A DNA stretch of 64,000 nt from Bradyrhizobium sp. RD5-C2. Its GTDB lineage: Bacteria; Pseudomonadota; Alphaproteobacteria; Rhizobiales; Xanthobacteraceae. Of this stretch, positions 25,126 through 34,422 are shown one piece after another (the stretch's first letter is position 1; the number at the start of each line of letters is the position of its first letter). Location of the stretch: positions 1-64,000 of the forward strand of contig NZ_BOVL01000048.1 of NCBI RefSeq assembly GCF_019972155.1, in the 5' to 3' direction. Under the pieces are notes generated by a model, which had not been told where the DNA came from, made no database searches, and worked only from the letters and a program-made list of their open reading frames with translations. The position numbers were made by a program, and so were the translations under genes.

Positions 25126-25871
25126 ACGAGCGTCTTACGAAGATCGTCCGAGACTTGATTGCCGCGGCCGGAAAGGTTCTCGCCGAGAACAACGTGACGC
25201 GCGAAGAATATCGGCAGGGCGTTCACTATCTCGCGAAGGTCCAAGCCGACAAAGAACTTCCTCTTCTGATCGACGTCTTCCTTGAGCATTTGGTGATCAA
25301 GGCTGAAGACCATCGCGGTCATAACTCGGCTCAAGCGATCGAAGGTCCTTATTTTATCGAGGAAGTTCCTTGGGTCGAGAGTGCATTGAAGACCGCGCCG
25401 GGAGATGAGGGCGAACCTCTCATTGTGCGGGGCACTGTCAAGGAACCAGACGGTGCGACGGTAAAAGACGCCACTGTATTCGTTTGGCATTCAACGCCGG
25501 ACGGCGCCTATGGCGGCATCCATGAGGGAATCCCCTCCGAATTTTACCGCGGTCGATTGAAGACGGGCGCTGATGGCAAGTTCGAAATCGCGACGACATT
25601 GCCCGTTCCTTACACGATCCCCGACAAAGGACCGGTGGGTGCGCTGATCACAATGATGGGTCATCACACATGGCGTCCCGCTCACGTCCACTTCAAGGTT
25701 CGCAAGGATGGTTTCCGCGAGTTTACCACGCAGGCTTACTTCGAAGGCGGCAAGTATGTCGACGACGACGTGGCTGGCGGCATCGTGGATGCCTTGATTT
25801 TTCCCATTCAGCAAGAGGGCAAGAACAAAGTCCTGAATGTCGACTTCGTTCTTGATCCCAAAACTTCCTAA
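25122..25871 (+). CDS. tfdC: Chlorocatechol 1,2-dioxygenase TfdC
   Basis: 249 aa, matching chlorocatechol dioxygenases (about 250-260 aa) and shorter than catechol 1,2-dioxygenases (about 310). An N-terminal helical linker domain dimerises and probably carries the phospholipid site. The catalytic domain has the Fe(III) ligands Tyr130 (STPDGAY), Tyr164 (PVPYTIP), His188 and His190 (RPAHVHFKV), and the family stretch FTTQAYFEGGK. It cleaves chlorocatechols intradiol to chloromuconates. Last gene of tfdDEC. Confidence 0.94.
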   Translation: MNERLTKIVRDLIAAAGKVLAENNVTREEYRQGVHYLAKVQADKELPLLIDVFLEHLVIKAEDHRGHNSAQAIEGPYFIEEVPWVESALKTAPGDEGEPLIVRGTVKEPDGATVKDATVFVWHSTPDGAYGGIHEGIPSEFYRGRLKTGADGKFEIATTLPVPYTIPDKGPVGALITMMGHHTWRPAHVHFKVRKDGFREFTTQAYFEGGKYVDDDVAGGIVDALIFPIQQEGKNKVLNVDFVLDPKTS

Positions 25872-26342
25872 AGGGTTGCCCTCGCTGCTTCGACGGGAGA
25901 GGTCAAATCGGGGCACGAGAAATGTAGGGCATTTCCTCCTTAACCGACCGAGACCTTCTGAGATCTCGGTCTACCTCAGAGGCCCTTGACTGGGCCGCTG
26001 CGCCTCTCAAGATCGCCAAAGCCAACTGGAGCGGAGGAGCGTGCCGCCGACGGACGGTGTGCGGTATGACCGACCGCCGCCTCTTCCAGTAGACCTTTGC
26101 AACAGAAGGTCGAAAGGGAGGAACGGCCACGTTCCTCGAAATGCGATCACGAACTTCTCTGGCCGCTTATGCTTTCCTGGTCCCCACGCCATGCTGCACT
26201 AGCGAAGGTGGTAGAAGACCTTGTTTCTCAACATCTGCAGGCCGTGGGACCATGATTGGCTGAGGGCATTTCGATCTACCTTCAAATCTTGCAATATCTA
26301 ACGAACCGGAGCAGCTTGTCGGGTAGAAGAGGCATTTGAGAG
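25872..26342. other. Intergenic region between tfdC and cadR
   Basis: About 470 nt, no supported gene and no clear hairpin found. It separates the tfdDEC and cad modules and probably holds the cadR promoter. Confidence 0.4.
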
Positions 26343-27353
26343 ATGCGCACAACCGTCGCGTTGGATCCTTCTGTTGATTATGAATGGTCGACCGACTCCG
26401 TCTGCGCGCAGTCGGCGCTGAGTTCATGGACCGACCATCTCGCATCCCAACTCACCGAACTCCATATAGAAGGCCGCACGTTCAGCACACACCGCGGATG
26501 CATCCGCCATATTGAGTTGGGACCACTGCAGCTGAACTATTTGTCTGCGACATCGCAACGCGTTTTGCGAAGCCGGGCCATGATCGACAAGAGTTCGAAT
26601 GACTACCTTCTTTTGCTCATTGAGAAGGAAGAGGCTCAGCTGCATCACTATGGCCGGAGGCTGACCATTCCCGAGGGGAGTTTCGTCCTCCTGGATAACC
26701 AGCAGCCGTTTGAACTCCTGCGGGAAGCGGGGGGCTCTTCCTTAGCCGTGCGTCTTGAAGACGCATGGCTTCGGCGCTGGTTACCGCATCCGACGGCGGT
26801 CGTCGCCACGCTGACTGGAACGCGCGACGGCTGGGGATCAACACTTGCCACCGCGCTTCGAACGATCGCTAGTGAAGGCTTGGCCAATGCGATCTTGCCG
26901 CGCAGCGTCATTGCCGATCAGCTCGGGGCTTTCTTGGCGCTTATCTACGGCCGTCCGGCGCAGGGCATTGGCCGATACCAGAGTGAAGTGCTCGTACGTT
27001 TGAAGCGTCACATGCAGGAGCGCTTGCACGATCCGGAGCTTGACCCTGCTTCTATCGCGAGTTCGGTCGGAATTTCAAAGCGCCACCTCCATGGTCTCTT
27101 CGCGCAAACTGGCTTATCGTTCGGCGCCGTGCTGATGGACATGCGTCTTGAGCGTGCTGCGGAGATGCTCCGCGATCGCCGCTTTGTTGGTTATCGCGGA
27201 TGTGACGTTGCATGGTCATGCGGGTTTGCAAACGCCAGCCATTTTTCGCGCCGCTTCCGCGTTAAATTCGGGGTCACGCCGGTCGACTACCGCGATGAGT
27301 TCGAAGCGACTACGAAGAACAGGCGCCCCTCGCGCGCCAACCAGGGACACTGA
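26343..27353 (+). CDS. cadR: AraC/XylS-family regulator CadR
   Basis: 336 aa. The N-terminal cupin-like sensor domain of the AraC_binding_2 type includes LLLLIEKEEAQLHHYGRR and IPEGSFVLLDN. The C-terminal region has two HTH units: DPASIASSVGISKRHLHGLF and the second VAWSCGFANASHFSRRFRVKFGVTP. Relatives activate aromatic dioxygenase operons in response to the substrate. It stands directly upstream of cadA in the order cadR-A-B-K-C described for 2,4-D-degrading Bradyrhizobium. The start at 26343 is not backed by a strong ribosome site. Confidence 0.85.
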   Translation: MRTTVALDPSVDYEWSTDSVCAQSALSSWTDHLASQLTELHIEGRTFSTHRGCIRHIELGPLQLNYLSATSQRVLRSRAMIDKSSNDYLLLLIEKEEAQLHHYGRRLTIPEGSFVLLDNQQPFELLREAGGSSLAVRLEDAWLRRWLPHPTAVVATLTGTRDGWGSTLATALRTIASEGLANAILPRSVIADQLGAFLALIYGRPAQGIGRYQSEVLVRLKRHMQERLHDPELDPASIASSVGISKRHLHGLFAQTGLSFGAVLMDMRLERAAEMLRDRRFVGYRGCDVAWSCGFANASHFSRRFRVKFGVTPVDYRDEFEATTKNRRPSRANQGH

Positions 27354-27617
27354 TCTGGCGAGGATCAGTGCATCTGCTCGCTCATAGTAGCGCGAGCTCT
27401 TCTCGTCACGCGCAGTTCGATGCGTGCTCCGTCTGCACCCCCAGAACAGCTTTGACGCGCTGACAGGCGCTCGTCGCTCCGTGTCCAGCGCTATCATCCG
27501 ACGTCGGTAATCTCTTCGATGTCTTGCGAGGCGATGAGACCGGTCAACAAGTAAGAGACGCCCGATGCGCGCCCGCTTCTGACGGCGTGTTGAAGGGTGG
27601 CTTCGAGGGAGATCTTG

Positions 27618-28964
27618 ATGGACGTTGAACGCCTGAACACGCTTGTCGAGGATCGTCCGGAAGATGACATCTTTGCTGTGAATAGCGCAGTCTTTACCGA
27701 CGAAGCGATATTTGCGGCGGAGATGGCCGCGATCTTTGAGGGAACGTGGATATACGTCGGGCTGGACTCGCAGCTGCCCGAGCCGCACAGCTTTTTTACC
27801 ACCTATATCGGACGCCAGCCGGTGATCGTCATGAAGGATGGCGACGGACAGGTGGGTTGTTTCCTCAACACCTGCAGGCATCGCGGTACATTGCTTTGTC
27901 CCTACAAGCATGGATGTCAGAAGATTCATGTCTGTCGGTACCACGGCTGGTCCTACAACACGGGCGGCGAGAATGTTTTTGTTACCGCGGAGGCCACAGG
28001 CCAATATGCGGCAAGCTTCACCGAAGCCGATCATGACCTTGTGAAAGTGCCGCGTTTCGAAAGCTATCGCGGCCTTCTCTTCGCAAGTCTGAACGCGGAC
28101 GTTCCCTCGCTTAGTGAGCATCTCGGCGATGCCAAGGTCTTTATTGATCTCGTCGTCGACCAAAGCCCGGTTGGCAAGATCGAATATGTGCCAGGTGAGA
28201 CCACCTATACATTCAATGGAAACTGGAAGCTTCAATTTGAGAACGGGCTCGACTTCTACCATTTCAGTTCTACGCACAGTTCGTACGTTGACATCTTAGC
28301 GGAACGCGCAAAACGCGGCACGATTGGCGTTCTTCCCAGTGAGGACGAGCCTGAAGCCCAGGGCAGTTTCAACTTTCACCGCGGGCACGCGGTTAACTGG
28401 TCGATTCTGTCGCAAAGCATTTTCAGCCGCCCGTTGTGCCTTGAGCAAGATGCGCTTGATGCAGTTCGCGCGCGTGTCGGAGCCACGCGCGCAAAATGGA
28501 TGCTCCGTCAGCGTAACCTGACTATCTATCCGAATCTGCAGATTATCGACATCAACTCGGCGCAGATCCGCACATGGCGTCCCCTTTCGGCCCACAAAAC
28601 CGAGATGACTTCTCACTGTCTCGGTATCGTCGGTGAAAGCGCTGCCGCACGGCGCTTTCGCATTCGAGGGTACGAGGACTTCTTCAATCCGCCAGGATTG
28701 GCAAGTTCAGACGACAACGCGATGTATGAACTGTGCCAAGCCGGATACGCGGCCGAGGCGGGCCCAAGGCAGGGATACGCTCGCGGAATGGCGAGCAGGC
28801 CCGGCGCAGCCCAGAAGCAAGCGGACGAGCTGAACATTTCACCGGTCGAAAGCGCGATCGGCGTCGGCAAGGCATTCGGGGCCAAGGCGTTTGGCGGCGA
28901 GACGAACTTTTTTCCTGGTTATCGCGAGTGGAAGCGCTTGCTTCAGAAGGAATCCGCTCGATGA
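27618..28964 (+). CDS. cadA: Rieske oxygenase large subunit CadA (2,4-D/2,4,5-T oxygenase type)
   Basis: 448 aa, ATG at 27618 behind GAGGGAG. The Rieske [2Fe-2S] site is Cys86-x-His88 (TCRHRG) and Cys106-x2-His109 (VCRYHGW). The mononuclear iron ligands follow in LDFYHFSSTH (His215, His220) with the bridging Asp212. Length and pairing with a beta subunit put it with the benzoate/anthranilate/TftA group. CadA homologues, with CadB and the ferredoxin CadC, oxygenate phenoxyacetates such as 2,4-D and release the chlorophenol, the substrate of TfdB. Its stop overlaps the cadB start (ATGA). Confidence 0.9.
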   Translation: MDVERLNTLVEDRPEDDIFAVNSAVFTDEAIFAAEMAAIFEGTWIYVGLDSQLPEPHSFFTTYIGRQPVIVMKDGDGQVGCFLNTCRHRGTLLCPYKHGCQKIHVCRYHGWSYNTGGENVFVTAEATGQYAASFTEADHDLVKVPRFESYRGLLFASLNADVPSLSEHLGDAKVFIDLVVDQSPVGKIEYVPGETTYTFNGNWKLQFENGLDFYHFSSTHSSYVDILAERAKRGTIGVLPSEDEPEAQGSFNFHRGHAVNWSILSQSIFSRPLCLEQDALDAVRARVGATRAKWMLRQRNLTIYPNLQIIDINSAQIRTWRPLSAHKTEMTSHCLGIVGESAAARRFRIRGYEDFFNPPGLASSDDNAMYELCQAGYAAEAGPRQGYARGMASRPGAAQKQADELNISPVESAIGVGKAFGAKAFGGETNFFPGYREWKRLLQKESAR

Positions 28965-29494
28965 ATGCCACATTGCACGTACCGGACGGAACAGTTGGCG
29001 CATTTGCTCGCGCGGTTGCTTCTGATCTCATACTCACTGAAGCACACGAGCTTGATTCCCGTAACTGGGCTGCCTGGCTCGCACTCTACAGCGTTGATGC
29101 GAAATTCTGGATGCCGGCATGGTTGGATGAGAACGCGCAAAGCGATGATCCCAACACGCAAGTATCACTCATCTATCATGAGTCACGGCTAGAGCTCGAG
29201 GAGCGCGTCGACCGGGTCAATTCGCTCAAATCGATTACGACGATGCCATTGCCCCGCACCATCCATGTCATTGGTGGGATACGGCTGCTCGCGCATTCGG
29301 AGGATCGCATACAAGCGAGCTCCAGCGCGAACGTGCATGTCTACGATCCAAGGACCTCCGATCATCATATTGCTGCAGTCCGGTACAGCCACACGCTCAG
29401 TCGAACGGGGGACGGCCCGTGGCTCATCACTTGCAAGACAATTTCGCTCATCAATGACCGGATGCCAAGCGTCGTCGATTTCTACACGGTTTGA
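28961..29494 (+). CDS. cadB: Rieske oxygenase small subunit CadB
   Basis: 177 aa from the ATG at 28961, which overlaps the cadA stop by four bases. It has the NTF2/SnoaL-like cone fold of ring-hydroxylating dioxygenase beta subunits: DSRNWAAWLALYSVDAKFWMP, LIYHESRLELEERV, and a closing DRMPSVVDFYTV strand. The subunit is structural, forming the alpha3beta3 core with CadA. Translationally coupled to cadA. Confidence 0.9.
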   Translation: MNATLHVPDGTVGAFARAVASDLILTEAHELDSRNWAAWLALYSVDAKFWMPAWLDENAQSDDPNTQVSLIYHESRLELEERVDRVNSLKSITTMPLPRTIHVIGGIRLLAHSEDRIQASSSANVHVYDPRTSDHHIAAVRYSHTLSRTGDGPWLITCKTISLINDRMPSVVDFYTV

Positions 29495-29624
29495 TGCGGG
29501 CTGTTTTGAACATTGATGCGCGACATTGATGCAGGCGTACATTCAAAACGATGAGACCACCGGTGAACCTTGATTGCCGGCAACAATAATAACAAAGGAC
29601 CGAAACCAAACGGGGGAAGACGAC

Positions 29625-31028
29625 ATGTCTATCGTGAATATTTCAGAAGTGATCGAGAGCCAAACGTTGAACCGGAAGGTCGTCTCCCTTCTGCTGTTAT
29701 CCTTCTTGATCATGCTATGCGACGGATACGATCTTCAAACGATCTCGTTCGCGTCGCCAAGCATCGTTGCCGATTGGGGTATCGAAAAATCAGCGTTCGG
29801 CTTTGTCTTTACGGCCGGCGCGCTCGGCATCATGGTTGGAGGGTTTCTTTTCGGATCATTGGCTGATCGAATTGGCCGCCGTCCGTCGTTTATCATTGGA
29901 ACGCTCTTGTTCAGCGTCATGACCTTGAGCACCGTGCTTGCAACGACGGTGACGCATCTTGCCGTGTTTCGGTTTATTGCAGGTCTGGGCATCGGCGGGG
30001 TTACGCCGATCTGCTTTGCTCTGAATGTCGAATATGTCCCCAAGCGCTTCCGAGCGACAGTCGTTGCAGTTGTCATGATCGGATACATGATCGGGACCGG
30101 CATTGGAGGTATTTTGGCGGCGTGGCTGGTGCCGCAGCACGGTTGGCATGTGCTTTTCTACATTGGAGGGTTGGCACCGCTTGCACTGATGCCTCTGCTT
30201 GTCTTCGCCCTACCGGAATCGATCAAGTATCTCCTGCTGTCCAACGAGCATTCGAAGTCCGTCCCGCTGTTGGTCAACGCCCTCTGTCCTGCTGCGGGAG
30301 CCACATCTGACACGCGATTCGTGCTCGATGACACGGAAGATCAGGCAAAACTCGGAAGTTGGAAGGAAATCATTCTGAGCCTGTTTAAAGGCCGTCTTAG
30401 GAGAGTCACACCTGTCCTATGGATCTCCTTCATCGCAAGCAATATGACGGTGTTCTTACTCGCTTTCTGGATACCGCTTATCACAGTTAGCACCGGCCGT
30501 TCGGCTTCCCTCGCCGCGATCGGCCTTACCCTTTATTCGTTAGGTGGGGCGTTCGGCGGCCTTCTTGCCAGCCGAATTGTAGATATGCGAGGCGTGGCCG
30601 CAGTCGCCCTGATTCCGTTGATTGCGAGTGCGGTTATTATCGCAACTGGTGCGCTTGAATTCTCGGACGCAGGATTTCTCACGATGATGGGTGTAATTGG
30701 CTTCTTCGTGTTTGGCGGTCACCTCGCATTGATGAGCGTCACGGGCATGTTCTATCCGAATAGCAATCGGGCCAGTGGTGCGGGCTGGGCGCTCTCGGTT
30801 GGGAAATTGGGCGCCATTTTTGGTCCTGCCCTCGCGGGGTTTGTTATTGCTAGTCATCCGCCATTGATCGACCTGTTTTTGATCGCCGCCGCGCCGCTTC
30901 CAATCGTTGCGTTGGGGTTCTTCATGCTCGGGCGCCTTGGTGGAGCGCAAGCGGTCGCCACGCGTGCAGAAGACGGTGGCCAGGCGAACGTAGAGAAACC
31001 CGTATTGGTCCACGGCAGCGCTTCTTGA
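29625..31028 (+). CDS. cadK: Major facilitator transporter CadK (aromatic acid:H+ symporter family)
   Basis: 467 aa from the ATG at 29625 behind GGGGGAAG; the frame opens earlier but without a ribosome site. About twelve transmembrane segments are visible, with the MFS loop 2-3 motif GSLADRIGRRPS and the DGYD motif in TM1 (LIMLCDGYDLQT), a hallmark of aromatic acid:H+ symporters such as PcaK, BenK and TfdK. It should import 2,4-D or related phenoxy acids across the inner membrane. It sits between cadB and cadC. Confidence 0.9.
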   Translation: MSIVNISEVIESQTLNRKVVSLLLLSFLIMLCDGYDLQTISFASPSIVADWGIEKSAFGFVFTAGALGIMVGGFLFGSLADRIGRRPSFIIGTLLFSVMTLSTVLATTVTHLAVFRFIAGLGIGGVTPICFALNVEYVPKRFRATVVAVVMIGYMIGTGIGGILAAWLVPQHGWHVLFYIGGLAPLALMPLLVFALPESIKYLLLSNEHSKSVPLLVNALCPAAGATSDTRFVLDDTEDQAKLGSWKEIILSLFKGRLRRVTPVLWISFIASNMTVFLLAFWIPLITVSTGRSASLAAIGLTLYSLGGAFGGLLASRIVDMRGVAAVALIPLIASAVIIATGALEFSDAGFLTMMGVIGFFVFGGHLALMSVTGMFYPNSNRASGAGWALSVGKLGAIFGPALAGFVIASHPPLIDLFLIAAAPLPIVALGFFMLGRLGGAQAVATRAEDGGQANVEKPVLVHGSAS

Positions 31029-31274
31029 GCATATCGAGAACAGCAGCAGGCCCTCGATAATGATGTTGAGCGAAAACGTTCGGCGTACGTGCAGGACGTC
31101 GAAGTAACGGTGAGGCGAGGATAGGTGGAGAGATAGCGCAGCAAGCCGCCTTGAGCGCGTCGATAATCTTCCGTCACTAGTGGTCGTGCCAGGCGCGAAC
31201 TGCCGACCGCATTCTGAGTTCACGCGAGTTGGCCTGGGCGATCTCGAACAGGTCGCTATTAGAGAGGACGTTAT

Positions 31275-31592
31275 ATGGCGGTGATCAATGTCGAGCGGAG
31301 TAGCGGAGAGAAGCAGGTCGTCACGGCAACCGCCGGTCAATCCCTGATGGAAGCGCTGCGCAGTGCGGGCATCGACGAAGTTCTTGCGATTTGCGGCGGT
31401 TGCTGCTCATGCGCGACCTGTCATGTCTATATCGACGATACGTTCCTGGAACACCTGCCGCCGCTGGGGGCGACCGAGGATGACCTCCTCGATTCCTTGA
31501 GCGATCGGACCGCTCGGTCGCGCTTATCCTGCCAGATACGCCTGACCGAGGATCTCTCCGGCATTGTGCTGAGAGTCGCGCCGGAAGAGTGA
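31275..31592 (+). CDS. cadC: [2Fe-2S] ferredoxin CadC
   Basis: 105 aa, adrenodoxin/putidaredoxin type. Cluster ligands Cys40, Cys46, Cys49 (C-x5-C-x2-C in CGGCCSCATC) and Cys86 (LSCQI) follow the family spacing. Acidic residues in the 60-75 region (ATEDDLLD) form the usual docking surface. It passes electrons to CadAB; the ferredoxin reductase at 33187 is the only obvious donor in the cluster. A GAGAGGACG site precedes the ATG. Confidence 0.9.
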   Translation: MAVINVERSSGEKQVVTATAGQSLMEALRSAGIDEVLAICGGCCSCATCHVYIDDTFLEHLPPLGATEDDLLDSLSDRTARSRLSCQIRLTEDLSGIVLRVAPEE

Positions 31593-31802
31593 CAGGGGGG
31601 CATACGGAATAGGTATCGGCACAGATCCTCATAAGTATTTCGAGGCAGGCGAGGGGCGGTCTAACTTTGCCGTCTGTGCGGTTTCAAAGGCCGCATGGGA
31701 TGAGTTGCAGGGCTCTGCAAACAGCACGCCGAGTGCGGAAGCTATCGCAGATTGAACATGCACGCAGTCCAAGATGGTTGTGTCTAAGGAAGAGATGAGA
31801 CG

Positions 31803-33137
31803 ATGGCCAAGTCCGACGAGATGAATACGATCCTGACCCGCGTTGGGCCCGGCACGCCGATGGGTAACCTTTTTCGGCGTTTCTGGTTGCCGGCCTTACT
31901 CGGAAACGAAGTCATCCCCGATGGCCAGCCTGTGCGGCTGCGCATATTGGGCGAGGACCTCGTGGCCTTCCGCGATACCTCCGGCAAAGTCGGTGTCGTT
32001 GAAGCTTACTGTCCCCATCGCGCTGCACCGCTCTATTTTGGGCGAAACGAGGAGTGCGGACTACGTTGCGTCTATCATGGATGGAAGTACGACGTGTCGG
32101 GCAATTGTCTCGATATCCCGAACATCATCCCACCGGACAATTTCGAAGCAGTGAAAGCGCGGCTGCGAATCATCGGCTATCCGACATGGGAGGCTGGCGG
32201 CGTCGTTTGGGTCTATATGGGACCGAAGGAAAAGAAGCCCGAAGCTCTTCCGCCGATGGAGTGGATCTCGCTGCCGGAAACGCAGGTGCACGTTTCTCGC
32301 TGGCTTCAGCGGAGCAACTGGGCGCAGGGCTTCGAGGGCGAAATCGATTCGGCGCATCTCACCTTTATTCACGGCGTTACCAACTATGAAGGCACCGTTC
32401 AGGAAGTCTTTATGCACGATGGGGCACCTGAGATTTTCGTGCGTGAGACCGACGGTGGCTTCATCTATGGCGCAAGACGCAAATATCGCGACGGATACTA
32501 TTGGCGTGTGACCGCCTGGGTCCTGCCAATGTGGAGCGTTACCGGAGCCTTTCATCCAGACAAGAGCATCCACGGTCGCGGTTGGCTGCCAATTGATGAC
32601 GAGCACACATGCACCTTCGCATATAAGTTTTTGAAGGACGAGGGCTACACGGCCGAGCAAATCGAAAAGACAAATTCCGGCTGGTCATTCCCGCCGCGAA
32701 TGACGAAGGGGACCTACGCACTGACCGACGGTACGTTGATCGATACGTTCCTTCCGATCGCCACTCGCGAAAATGACTATTTGATTGACCGCGAACTTCA
32801 AAAAACGACCAAGTATAGCGGCATCTATGGCATCAATGACGAGGATCGTGGCATTCAAGAAGGCATGCGGCGCGCGCCTGGCCGACAAGGTACGATCGAT
32901 CGTCGCTTTGAAAACCTTGTTCGATCTGATGCTGCAATTCTCGCCGCGCGGCAGAAGATTGTCCGACTCGCCCAGAACCTTGAAAACGGCATTGAGCCGG
33001 TTGATCAAGGGTTTGGTAAAGGCAAGCCGACCGGCGCGCTTGGCATGGTGACGCCGATTGCGGATTTTGAAGAGTTGCTGACGGTTTATGCGGAACTCAT
33101 ACCTCACACCAACGCGGCGGCGGCTCCGCTTAACTGA
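31803..33137 (+). CDS. Second Rieske oxygenase, phthalate/CbaA-type, single subunit
   Basis: 444 aa. The Rieske site is Cys70-x-His72 (YCPHRAAPLY) and Cys89-x2-His92 (CVYHGW). The iron ligands lie in GEIDSAHLTFIHG (Asp182, His185, His190). The length and the lack of a beta subunit place it with the phthalate 4,5-dioxygenase, chlorobenzoate dioxygenase and O-demethylase-like homotrimers, a different branch from CadA. The substrate is unknown; aromatic acids or aryl ethers are plausible. It lies 210 bp after cadC and 49 bp before the reductase gene, in the same direction, so it may use the same electron chain. Confidence 0.87.
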   Translation: MAKSDEMNTILTRVGPGTPMGNLFRRFWLPALLGNEVIPDGQPVRLRILGEDLVAFRDTSGKVGVVEAYCPHRAAPLYFGRNEECGLRCVYHGWKYDVSGNCLDIPNIIPPDNFEAVKARLRIIGYPTWEAGGVVWVYMGPKEKKPEALPPMEWISLPETQVHVSRWLQRSNWAQGFEGEIDSAHLTFIHGVTNYEGTVQEVFMHDGAPEIFVRETDGGFIYGARRKYRDGYYWRVTAWVLPMWSVTGAFHPDKSIHGRGWLPIDDEHTCTFAYKFLKDEGYTAEQIEKTNSGWSFPPRMTKGTYALTDGTLIDTFLPIATRENDYLIDRELQKTTKYSGIYGINDEDRGIQEGMRRAPGRQGTIDRRFENLVRSDAAILAARQKIVRLAQNLENGIEPVDQGFGKGKPTGALGMVTPIADFEELLTVYAELIPHTNAAAAPLN

Positions 33138-33186
33138 GCTACATGCGGTCGAGCATTGGTTGATGCAGAGCCGTCAAAGAGGCAAT

Positions 33187-34422
33187 ATGAACAATGTTGA
33201 CGTCTTAGTTGTTGGAGCCGGTCATGGCGGCGCACAGGTTGCCATCGCGATTCGACAGCGAAAGTTTGACGGATCGATACTTGTTGTGGGCGATGAGCCG
33301 GAGCTTCCCTACGAGCGCCCGCCGCTCTCCAAAGAATACTTCGCTCGAGAGAAGTCTTTTGAGCAGATGCTCATTCGCCCCGCGCGGTTTTGGGAAGAGC
33401 GCCATGTCATGATGGCGCTCAACACCCGCGTGACCTCTGTCGACCCTATTGCCAGAACAGTGGACCTCGACGATGGCCGCACGATCCGTTACAACTCGCT
33501 TGTCTGGGCGGCGGGCGGCCGGGCCCGCGGGCTTTCCTGCAGCGGCCACACGCTGAAGGGCGTGCATTCGGTCAGGACGCGGTCGGACGTCGATCGAATT
33601 GTCGGCGAGCTTCCACAGACTGAGCGCGTGGTCGTCATCGGTGGTGGTTATGTCGGGCTTGAGACCGCTGCGGCCTTTGTTAAGCTTGGCAAAAAAGTCA
33701 CGCTGGTCGAGATGCTTGACCGCGTGTTGGCGCGCGTCGCCGGCGTCTCGCTCTCGCGCTTCTTCGAAGCCGAACATCGTGCGCATGGTGTCGATATTCG
33801 TCTCAACACGTCGGTCGAACGTCTAGAAGGCGAAGATCGCGTAACTGGTGTGCGGCTCGGCGACAACAAAGTCGTTCCTGCCGACCTCGTGATAGTTGGA
33901 ATCGGCATCATCCCTGCCGTTGAACCACTTCTTAAAGCCGGCGCGATGGGTGCGAATGGCGTCTTGGTTGATGAGTATTGCCGAACCTCCTTGCCGCAGG
34001 TCTTTGCGATCGGGGATTGCGCGATGCATGCCAATATCTTCGCCAGTGGAGCGCAACTCAGGCTAGAATCGGTGCAAAATGCTACCGAGATGGCGAACGT
34101 CGCGGCGAGTGTTATCGCGGGCCAACCCCAAACCTATCGTGCCGTGCCTTGGTTTTGGTCAAATCAGTATGATCTGCGCCTTCAGACTATTGGCCTTTCG
34201 ATTGGGCACGACCGAGAGGTTCTCCGCGGTTCCATGGCGACGCGTAGTTTCTCGGTAATTTATCTAAAGCAGAACAAAGTTATCGCGCTGGATTGCATGA
34301 ACACGACAAAGGATTACGTCCAGGGCCGCGCACTGGTCGTCGGCGGCCACGCGATTCAGGCATGCAGACTCGCAGATGTAACCGTGCCGCTCAAGAAATT
34401 GATCGAAGAAGTTGTTGCATAG
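33187..34422 (+). CDS. Ferredoxin reductase (NADH, FAD) for the oxygenases
   Basis: 411 aa from the ATG at 33187; an in-frame upstream start at 33088 would overlap the preceding gene. FAD-binding GAGHGG at 10-15, the NAD-binding VVVIGGGYVGLETAA near residue 150, the second FAD motif in VFAIGDCAMH and the closing reductase_C domain match the putidaredoxin/terpredoxin reductase group. It should reduce CadC-type ferredoxins with NADH. This is the only reductase gene in the cluster, so it probably serves CadAB-CadC and perhaps the second Rieske enzyme. Confidence 0.9.
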   Translation: MNNVDVLVVGAGHGGAQVAIAIRQRKFDGSILVVGDEPELPYERPPLSKEYFAREKSFEQMLIRPARFWEERHVMMALNTRVTSVDPIARTVDLDDGRTIRYNSLVWAAGGRARGLSCSGHTLKGVHSVRTRSDVDRIVGELPQTERVVVIGGGYVGLETAAAFVKLGKKVTLVEMLDRVLARVAGVSLSRFFEAEHRAHGVDIRLNTSVERLEGEDRVTGVRLGDNKVVPADLVIVGIGIIPAVEPLLKAGAMGANGVLVDEYCRTSLPQVFAIGDCAMHANIFASGAQLRLESVQNATEMANVAASVIAGQPQTYRAVPWFWSNQYDLRLQTIGLSIGHDREVLRGSMATRSFSVIYLKQNKVIALDCMNTTKDYVQGRALVVGGHAIQACRLADVTVPLKKLIEEVVA

